Part shown: piece after piece, positions 58,190 through 64,000 of the stretch
How positions within the stretch are numbered: position 1 is the first letter of the stretch
Layout: every line of letters begins with the position of its first letter
DNA from: Nocardioides daejeonensis
GTDB taxonomy: Bacteria; Actinomycetota; Actinomycetes; Propionibacteriales; Nocardioidaceae
Reading direction: 5' to 3'
Length of the DNA stretch: 64,000 nucleotides
Assembly (NCBI RefSeq): GCF_003194585.1
Contig: NZ_QHKZ01000011.1
Location: forward strand, 1 to 64,000
Translations under genes and position numbers: made by a program
Notes under the pieces: generated by a model
What the model was told of the DNA's origin: nothing
The model's database searches: none
Seen by the model: the letters and a program-made list of their open reading frames with translations, nothing else

Positions 58190-59085
58190 TGTTGGTGGTG
58201 ATGCCTGACCAGGCCCTGATCGATGAGGTGGGCCCGGTCGACGGAGTGGAGTTCCTGCTCGCCAGCGAGGTCGTGGACCGAGCCGACGAGGTCGAGGTCC
58301 TGGTCGCCGGCTATGTCACCAACACCTCGGTCGCCGACGACCTCGACCGCTTCCCGCGGCTGCGGCTGCTGCAACTCCAGTCGGCCGGCTACGACGGCAT
58401 CCCTGCGCTTCTGCCGTCGGGCGTCCAGCTGGCCAACGCGGGCGGTGTCCATGACGACGCGACGGCGGAGATGGCGCTCGGACTCACCATCGCCGCGCTC
58501 CGTGGCATCCCGGAGTCGGTCCGTCAGCAGGGCACCTGGCGGCGCATGCCCGGCCGTCGCTCGTTGGCCGACTCGGAGGTGCTGATCTACGGCTACGGCT
58601 CGATCGGGCGTGCCATCGCCGAACGGATGCTCGCCTGCAAGGCGAGGGTCACGGCCGTCGCCAGCCGGGCGCGTACCGACGACCTCCTCGGCCGGGTGCA
58701 CGGACCGGAGTCGCTCCCCGAGCTGCTGCCCCGTCAGCACGTGGTGGTCGTGGTCCTCCCGCTCACCGAGGAGACCCGTCACGTCGTCAACGCCGACCTG
58801 CTGGCCACGCTGAGCGACCAGGCCCTGGTGGTCAACGTCGGCCGCGGTCCGCTGCTCGACACCGACGCGGCGCTGGCCGAAGAGGGCAGGATCCGGTTCG
58901 CGCTCGACGTCACCGAGCCCGAGCCGCTGCCCGACGGTCATCCCCTGTGGGACATGTCGGGGGTGCTGATCACCCCGCATCTCGGCGGCGGCACCACCGC
59001 GATGCTGCCCCGGATGGCCGACCTGGTGCGCGCCAACCTCCGCGCCCTCGTCGCCGGCTCCCCGCTGCGCAACGTCGTCGCCTGA
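58189..59085 (+). CDS. D-isomer-specific 2-hydroxyacid dehydrogenase
   Basis: A 298-residue NAD-dependent dehydrogenase. ATG 58189 is preceded by GGAAGGA. The NAD motif YGYGSIGRAIAER is at about residues 128-140; the catalytic Arg, Glu and His are in VNVGRGPLLD, VTEPEPLPDGH and TPHLGGGT. A truncated catalytic domain start (short N-terminus) is as in other members of this actinobacterial subgroup. Substrate unknown. Coupled to the SCP-like gene upstream. Confidence 0.9.
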   Translation: MLVVMPDQALIDEVGPVDGVEFLLASEVVDRADEVEVLVAGYVTNTSVADDLDRFPRLRLLQLQSAGYDGIPALLPSGVQLANAGGVHDDATAEMALGLTIAALRGIPESVRQQGTWRRMPGRRSLADSEVLIYGYGSIGRAIAERMLACKARVTAVASRARTDDLLGRVHGPESLPELLPRQHVVVVVLPLTEETRHVVNADLLATLSDQALVVNVGRGPLLDTDAALAEEGRIRFALDVTEPEPLPDGHPLWDMSGVLITPHLGGGTTAMLPRMADLVRANLRALVAGSPLRNVVA

Positions 59086-59098
59086 CCCGGCGCTGTGG

Positions 59099-59173
59099 TC
59101 GGGCGCGAGTCCGGTGATCGGGCGGGAGTCCGGCGACTCGGGCGGGAGTCCGGCGGTCGAGCCTGTCGAGACC
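59099..59173. repeat. Three imperfect direct repeats and a solitary palindrome arm
   Basis: TCGGGCGGGAGTCCGGCG occurs exactly at 59118-59135 and 59138-59155, with a variant at 59099-59116. Directly after it, 59155-59173 reads GGTCGAGCCTGTCGAGACC, a one-base variant of the left arm of the 37400-37449 palindrome but without its partner arm. Confidence 0.75.
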
Positions 59174-59233
59174 CCATGGCGGGCGCGAACAACCGAGGTG
59201 CGCTCCGGCGTACCGACCTGAGACGATGGGTGG

Positions 59234-60475
59234 GTGCGTGAGATCAAGCAGAGCAAGAAGCTGAAGAACGTCCGCTACGACGTCCGGGGACCGATCCTGG
59301 TAGAGGCTCAGCGCCTGGAGGCACAGGGCCACAAGATCCTCAAGCTCAACATCGGCAACCCCGCGCCCTTCGGCTTCGAGGCACCGCAGGCGATCGTCGC
59401 CGACATGGTGCACCACCTGCCTGACGCACAGGGCTACAGCGACTCCCGAGGGATCTTCTCCGCGCGCACCGCGGTCGCGCAGTACTACCAGTCTCGCGGC
59501 CTGACCGACGCCCACGTCGACGACATCTTCATCGGCAACGGCGTCTCCGAGCTCATCACGATGGTGCTGCAGGCGTTCGTCGACGACGGCAACGAGATCC
59601 TGGTGCCGGCTCCCGACTACCCCCTGTGGACCGGCGCGGTCTCGTTGACCGGCGGCACGCCGGTGCACTATCTGTGCGACGAGGAGAACGGCTGGGAGCC
59701 CGACCTCGCCGACATCGAGGCGAAGATCACCGAGAACACCCACGGCATCGTGGTGATCAACCCCAACAACCCGACCGGCGCGGTCTACAGCGAGGAGATC
59801 CTCCAGGGGATCGTCGACATCGCGCGCCGCCACGACCTGGTCATCTTCAGCGACGAGATCTACGAGAAGATCCTCTTCGACGGGGCGGTGCACCACCACA
59901 CCGCGACGTACGCCGGCGACGACGTCCTCTGCCTGACCTTCAGCGGTCTCTCGAAGGCCTATCGCGTCTGTGGCTACCGCTCCGGATGGGTGCTGGTCTC
60001 GGGCCCGAAGCATCTCGCCAAGGACTTCCTCGAAGGCCTCACCCTGATGGCCAACATGCGTATGTGCGCCAACGTGCCTGCGCAGCACGCGATCCAGACG
60101 GCACTCGGCGGCTACCAGTCGGTCGAGGAGTTCATCGGCCCCGGCGGCCGGTTCTACGAGCAGGCGATGCTCGCACATCGCCTGCTCAACGAGATCCCGG
60201 GAGTGAGCGCGGTCCGGCCCCGCGGTGCGCTCTACGTCTTCGCCAAGCTCGACCCGGAGGTGTATCCGATCAAGGACGACCAGGAGTTCGTGATCGACCT
60301 GCTGCGGGCCAAGCACCTCCTCGTCACCCACGGCACCGGCTTCAACTGGCCCGACCCCGACCACTTCCGCCTGGTCTGTCTCCCCGACGTCACGATGCTC
60401 GAGGAGGCCATCGGCCGTATCGCCGACTTCCTCGCCGAGTACCGGGCTGCCGCCGGCACCGACGTCGCCTCCTGA
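59234..60475 (+). CDS. Alanine-type aminotransferase (AlaA-like, PLP-dependent)
   Basis: A 413-residue class I/II aminotransferase; GTG 59234. Typical features: KLNIGNPAPFGFEAP, FIGNGVSELITMVLQA, NPNNPTGAVY, FSDEIYEKILFDG and the PLP-binding Lys in FSGLSKAYRVCGYRSGW. The start IKQSKKLKNVRYDVRGPILVEA is characteristic of AlaA, which makes alanine from pyruvate and glutamate. A 62-bp palindrome follows 31 bases after the stop. Confidence 0.92.
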   Translation: MREIKQSKKLKNVRYDVRGPILVEAQRLEAQGHKILKLNIGNPAPFGFEAPQAIVADMVHHLPDAQGYSDSRGIFSARTAVAQYYQSRGLTDAHVDDIFIGNGVSELITMVLQAFVDDGNEILVPAPDYPLWTGAVSLTGGTPVHYLCDEENGWEPDLADIEAKITENTHGIVVINPNNPTGAVYSEEILQGIVDIARRHDLVIFSDEIYEKILFDGAVHHHTATYAGDDVLCLTFSGLSKAYRVCGYRSGWVLVSGPKHLAKDFLEGLTLMANMRMCANVPAQHAIQTALGGYQSVEEFIGPGGRFYEQAMLAHRLLNEIPGVSAVRPRGALYVFAKLDPEVYPIKDDQEFVIDLLRAKHLLVTHGTGFNWPDPDHFRLVCLPDVTMLEEAIGRIADFLAEYRAAAGTDVAS

Positions 60476-60506
60476 GCCTCCCCCTCTCCTCCGGCCCGGC
60501 CCCCTG

Positions 60507-60568
60507 GATCGTCCCTAACAGATTCGTGGTCGATCGGCCTGACGACCACGAATCTGTTAGGGACGATC
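60507..60568. repeat. 62-bp palindromic intergenic element, copy 2
   Basis: Left arm 60507-60532 pairs perfectly with 60543-60568; arms contain GATCGTCCCTAACAGATTCG as in copy 1 (27945-28008). Copy 1 has GTGGCC/GGCCAC at the inner end, copy 2 has GTGGTC/GACCAC: one substitution in each arm that preserves pairing. The loops differ fully. Confidence 0.85.
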
Positions 60569-60597
60569 GGCTCTGGGCGGCGGGTTAGGGTTGCCGG

Positions 60598-61959
60598 GTG
60601 ACTCAGATCGACGTACTTCGTGCCCGCCTTGCCGACCTCATGCCGGGCCTCCGGCGCGACTTGGAGGAGCTGGTCCGGATCGAGTCGGTGAGCGCCGACC
60701 CGGCGCGGGCCGGCGAGGTGCAGCGCAGTGCGGAGAAGACCCGGGACCTCTTCGTCGCCGAGGGCTTCGAGGCGGAGATCGTCAGCGCTCGCGAGGACGG
60801 CGGCGCGCCGGCGGTGATCGCGCACAAGGCGGGGCCTCAGGGCGCGCCGACGGTGCTGCTCTACGCCCACCACGACGTGCAGCCGGAGAACGACCACGCC
60901 GACTGGGACACCCCGCCGTGGGAGCCGACCGAGGTGGGCGACCGTCTGTATGGCCGTGGCGCCGCCGACGACAAGGCCGGCATCGTGACCCACCTCGCCG
61001 CGATCCGCGCGCTCGGCGACGGGTTGCCGGTCAACGTCACCCTCTTCATCGAGGGCGAGGAGGAGGTCGGCTCCGAGACGCTGCCCGCCCTGCTCGAGCA
61101 GTACGCCGACCGGCTCCGCGCCGATGTCATCGTCATCGCCGACTCCGGCAACTGGGACATCGGCGTCCCTGCGCTCACGACCAGCCTTCGCGGCCTGGTG
61201 CGACTGGACGTCGAGGTCCGCACACTGAGCCACGCTGTCCACTCCGGTATGTGGGGCGGCCTGGTCCCTGACGCGATCATGACCTTGAGCCGGCTCATCT
61301 CCTCCTGCTTCGACGACCGGGGCAACCTGGTGATCGACGGGCTCAAGAGCAGCCCCGCCGCCGACGTCGACTACCCCGAGGAGCGACTGCGCGCGGAGTC
61401 CGGCGCCGCACCCGGCGTCGAGTGGATCGGCAGCGGCCCGGTCGTCGAGCGACTCTGGACCCAGCCGGCGCTGAGCATCACGGGCTTCGACGCACCGAAG
61501 GTCGAGGGCGCCTCCAACACCCTCACGCCGACCGCCCGCGCGCGGTTCAGCCTGCGCACGGCCCCGGCCGACACCTCCGAGAACGCGCTTGCCGCGCTCC
61601 AGGCGCACCTTGAGAAGCACGCCCCGTGGGGCGCGAGCCTCACCATGACGGTGGTCGACACCGGTGAGGCGACGCAGATCAAGGCAGACGGGCCGGCGTA
61701 CGACATCGCTCGTGACGCCTTCCGCCAGGCCTGGGACGGCACGGAGCCGGTCGACATGGGCGTCGGCGGATCGATCCCGTTCATTGCGGAGTTCCTGGAG
61801 GCGTTCCCCCAGGCCAGCGTGCTGGTGACGGGGGTCGAAGACCCGGACACCCGCGCGCACGGCGCCAACGAGGGACTGCACCTGGCGGAGTTCGACCGCG
61901 TCTGCCTGGCCGAGACGCTCCTCCTCGCCAACCTCGGAGACCTCGCGAACCGCGCATAG
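60598..61959 (+). CDS. M20-family dipeptidase
   Basis: A 453-residue metallopeptidase; GTG 60598. Zinc ligands and catalytic residues are visible: His/Asp in LLYAHHDVQPEN, GRGAADDKAG, the Glu pair in FIEGEEEVGSE, Asp in VIADSGNWD, and the final His in AHGANEGLHL. The sequence is of the ArgE/DapE/CPG2 dipeptidase type (PepV/carnosinase-like branch). It would split dipeptides in the cytoplasm. A small hairpin follows the stop. Confidence 0.92.
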   Translation: MTQIDVLRARLADLMPGLRRDLEELVRIESVSADPARAGEVQRSAEKTRDLFVAEGFEAEIVSAREDGGAPAVIAHKAGPQGAPTVLLYAHHDVQPENDHADWDTPPWEPTEVGDRLYGRGAADDKAGIVTHLAAIRALGDGLPVNVTLFIEGEEEVGSETLPALLEQYADRLRADVIVIADSGNWDIGVPALTTSLRGLVRLDVEVRTLSHAVHSGMWGGLVPDAIMTLSRLISSCFDDRGNLVIDGLKSSPAADVDYPEERLRAESGAAPGVEWIGSGPVVERLWTQPALSITGFDAPKVEGASNTLTPTARARFSLRTAPADTSENALAALQAHLEKHAPWGASLTMTVVDTGEATQIKADGPAYDIARDAFRQAWDGTEPVDMGVGGSIPFIAEFLEAFPQASVLVTGVEDPDTRAHGANEGLHLAEFDRVCLAETLLLANLGDLANRA

Positions 61960-61977
61960 CCGACATCCTTTTGTCGG
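61960..61977 (+). terminator. Small hairpin after the dipeptidase gene
   Basis: CCGACA (61960-61965), a six-base loop TCCTTT, TGTCGG (61972-61977). It starts one base after the stop codon and is the only hairpin before the next gene; a weak terminator is likely. Confidence 0.5.
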
Positions 61978-62092
61978 TCCTCACGAGGCCGGTTGGACGG
62001 GTCTACAAACTTGCGGCGACAGCCGAGAAGTGACGTAACCCACTGCTCGAGCGGTCCGTTGCGCCCCTGTGACGAGTCTTGAGCAGGAGCGC

Positions 62093-64000
62093 GTGACGGA
62101 GCCGGCCGCAGCCACCGGAGTGGGGCGCCGACGATTCCTCGGGTACGTCGTCGGTGGCGCCACGCTGGTCGTGGCCGCGGACCTGGGCCTGAGCCCGGCG
62201 CGGGCGGGGGCGCTGCCGGCGGCCCTGCCGACGATCCCGCAGCCGGCGGAGCTCTTCGACCTCAACGACTTCCTGACGCTGTGCGCGATGCCGACGGCGA
62301 ACCTCATCGCGATCCAGTTGCACAAGGACGGCACGGCTTCGTTCGCGCTGCCGCGTGCCGAGGTCGGGCAGGGCATCACCACCTCGACGGCGATGATCAT
62401 CGCCGAGGAGCTCGACCTGCCGGTGAACAAGGTGAAGGTCACACTCGCGCCTGCCCGCCCGGAGCTGATGTTCAACCAGCTGACCGGTGGCTCCAACACC
62501 ACGATCTCCACCTTCACCCCGATCCGGGTCGCTGCGGCGATCGCCAAGAACGAGCTGCTGAAGGCGGCGTCGTTGCTGCTGGGCCAGCCGATCAACCTGC
62601 TTGTCTCGAAGCTCGGGGTGATCGAGGCGCCGGACGGGCGCTCGGTGACCTACGGCGAACTGGCCGAGAAGGCAGCCAGCCCGGTGACCAGGCCGGTCGA
62701 CGTGACGCTCGCCGACTCCGGGTTCACGGTGATCGGCAAGCCCACCAACCGGGTCGACGCGCTTGCCGCGGTGACGGGCAAGAAGACCTTCACCACCGAC
62801 CTCAAAGTCAAGGGCGCGCTGCCCACGATGGTGTGCCGGGCGCCCACGCTCAACGGCACGCCGGCGAAGGTCAACAACCTCACCAAGGTCCGGAGGATGA
62901 AGGGCGTCACCGACGTCGTCATGGTCGACTTCGGGGTCGCGGTGCGTGCCAAGACCTTCGGACAGTGCATCGACGCGATCCGGGCCCTCGACGTCACGTG
63001 GGCGGACGGTCCGGTGGCCGGCGAGTCGGACGCCGACGTCCTGGCGCGGCTACGTAAGTCCGAGATCCCGCTCAAGCTCCCCGACCTGCCTGACAACCCG
63101 TTGCTGAAGACGAAGTCGCTCGACCTCACCTTCTACTTCCGCAGCAACTCCGCGATGGACACCAACTCCGCCATCGCCGACGTACGCAAGGACTCCGCCA
63201 CCGTGTGGTCGGGCCTGAAGTCCCCGGTCACCCTGCAGAGCGAGGTGGCCGGCTACCTGAAGCTGCCGGTCGGCAAGGTCAAGGTCAACGTGATGCAGTC
63301 CGGGGGCTCCTTCGGTCGCCGGCTCTTCTCCGACGGCGCCATGGAGGCGGTGAAGATCTCCCAGGCGATGGGCAAGCCGGTGAAGCTGATGTGGCACCGG
63401 GCCGACGACGCGCGTGCCGGGCGCACGCACCCCATGGCGACCAACCGCACCCAGGTGGCGATGCTCGGCAAGGAGGTGCTGGCGTTCACCCAGGCCCACA
63501 CCAGTGTGGAGACCGACTTCCGGCACGGGCTCGGAGAGGCGATCACGGCCAACGTCGCCTCGCTGCCCACCGGGTTGGGCAACCTGGGCTTCTCCGAGAC
63601 CGTCTTCCTGCTGACCCAGGAGATCCCCTACAACGTCGGGGTCGTCCTGCAGACGCTGGTGGAGACCGAGCAGCGCTTCAACACCGGCAGCATGCGCAAC
63701 ATCTTCTCGCCCGACATGCGCGTGGGCTCGGAGCTGATGATGGACCTGCTCGCCCAGGAGCTGGGGGAGGACCGCCTGGAGTTCCGGTTGCGCCGGATCC
63801 GCAACAAGATGGTGCGCGGCGTCCTGGAGAAGGTCGCCAGCGAGGGTGACTGGGGCCGCAAGCTCCCAGCCGGCGTCGCGCAGGGCGTCGCGATCCACAA
63901 GGAGTACAAGGGCGCGACTGCCTGCCTCATGGAGGTCGACACCCGGCCGACGACCGTCAAGCGCAAGGTCCGCGACGCCGTGACCGGTCCCCGCGTCACC
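62093..64000 (+). CDS. Molybdenum hydroxylase large subunit (isoquinoline 1-oxidoreductase beta-like), 3' end missing
   Basis: The frame runs off the window, leaving the first 636 codons. The start is GTG 62093 (AGGAG three bases upstream) or GTG 62069. Both give a twin-arginine signal: GRRRFLGYVVGGATLVVAAD. Family motifs of the IorB/xanthine dehydrogenase-type molybdopterin subunit: LPRAEVGQGITTSTAMI, LMFNQLTGGSNTTI, VIGKPTNRVDALAAVTG, VNVMQSGGSFGRRLF and MLWHRADD-like KLMWHRADDARAG. Such enzymes hydroxylate aldehydes or N-heterocycles with a small 2Fe-2S partner. No partner gene is seen upstream, so it may lie downstream outside the window. Confidence 0.88.
   Translation, partial: MTEPAAATGVGRRRFLGYVVGGATLVVAADLGLSPARAGALPAALPTIPQPAELFDLNDFLTLCAMPTANLIAIQLHKDGTASFALPRAEVGQGITTSTAMIIAEELDLPVNKVKVTLAPARPELMFNQLTGGSNTTISTFTPIRVAAAIAKNELLKAASLLLGQPINLLVSKLGVIEAPDGRSVTYGELAEKAASPVTRPVDVTLADSGFTVIGKPTNRVDALAAVTGKKTFTTDLKVKGALPTMVCRAPTLNGTPAKVNNLTKVRRMKGVTDVVMVDFGVAVRAKTFGQCIDAIRALDVTWADGPVAGESDADVLARLRKSEIPLKLPDLPDNPLLKTKSLDLTFYFRSNSAMDTNSAIADVRKDSATVWSGLKSPVTLQSEVAGYLKLPVGKVKVNVMQSGGSFGRRLFSDGAMEAVKISQAMGKPVKLMWHRADDARAGRTHPMATNRTQVAMLGKEVLAFTQAHTSVETDFRHGLGEAITANVASLPTGLGNLGFSETVFLLTQEIPYNVGVVLQTLVETEQRFNTGSMRNIFSPDMRVGSELMMDLLAQELGEDRLEFRLRRIRNKMVRGVLEKVASEGDWGRKLPAGVAQGVAIHKEYKGATACLMEVDTRPTTVKRKVRDAVTGPRVT

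Noticed and set aside
1..64000. tRNA, rRNA, transposase, integrase or prophage genes
   Set aside because: None recognised on either strand by eye: no cloverleaf T-arm with flanking stem and no transposase or integrase motif. A tRNAscan or IS search would be decisive.

Overview
The window is a chromosomal segment of a high-GC actinobacterium, most likely a Nocardioidaceae member (Nocardioides or relative). Reasons: very high GC with strong third-position bias; many GTG starts and 1-4 base start/stop overlaps; a split PurS/PurQ/PurL enzyme; a DUF222/13E12-type HNH protein; WYL, PucR, IclR and TetR regulators; F420-type luciferase-like and steroid-type catabolic enzymes; and intergenic palindromes of the GGTCTCGACAAGCTCGACC type. 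No rRNA, tRNA, CRISPR array, transposase or phage gene was seen. Family assignments are from reading motifs; no database search was run.

Layout. 1-4.5 kb: 3' part of an HNH endonuclease-like gene, an LCP cell-wall ligase, galE and a lipoprotein amidase. 4.7-7.7 kb: an HSL-type esterase and three tandem secreted paralogues. 7.7-13.7 kb: acyl-CoA metabolism (two CoA ligases, acyl-CoA dehydrogenase, 3-hydroxyacyl-CoA dehydrogenase-like SDR, TetR regulator) around a divergent promoter with an operator-like repeat. 13.8-21.7 kb: a LuxR-type regulator and a giant (about 2070 aa) repeat-rich, wall-anchored surface protein. 21.8-23.2 kb: metallo-beta-lactamase-fold hydrolase and two DUF202 membrane proteins.

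23.3-33.1 kb is a steroid/aromatic-type catabolic island: a leftward operon (LLM oxidoreductase, two SnoaL/NTF2-like proteins, SDR) divergent from an IclR regulator, then a rightward series resembling the HsaD-HsaA-HsaC-KstD set of steroid ring degradation, with a KstR-like operator before the hydrolase. The HsaC-like dioxygenase has Gln where the family has the iron-binding Glu.

33.1-47.1 kb carries purC, purS, purQ and purL, spread out by two inserted blocks: (i) SRPBCC protein, Ldh-type oxidoreductase, acyl-CoA ligase and a stress-type membrane protein; (ii) a leftward operon of a WXG100/EspC-like small protein, an 823-aa partner and a lipoprotein, preceded by a DUF1906/peptidoglycan-binding secreted protein. 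47-49.6 kb: two lipoproteins and an alpha/beta hydrolase. 49.7-53.8 kb: one compact leftward unit of ABC exporter, membrane protein, ECF sigma factor and anti-sigma-like protein, divergent from a WYL regulator. 54.9-64 kb: SulP transporter, PucR regulator with a possible leader peptide, SCP-like protein, 2-hydroxyacid dehydrogenase, AlaA-like aminotransferase, M20 dipeptidase and a truncated Tat-exported molybdenum hydroxylase large subunit.

The most distinctive non-coding signal is a set of long, near-perfect intergenic palindromes with 10-12 base loops at gene ends. Two 62-bp copies share sequence and differ by a compensatory change in both arms.
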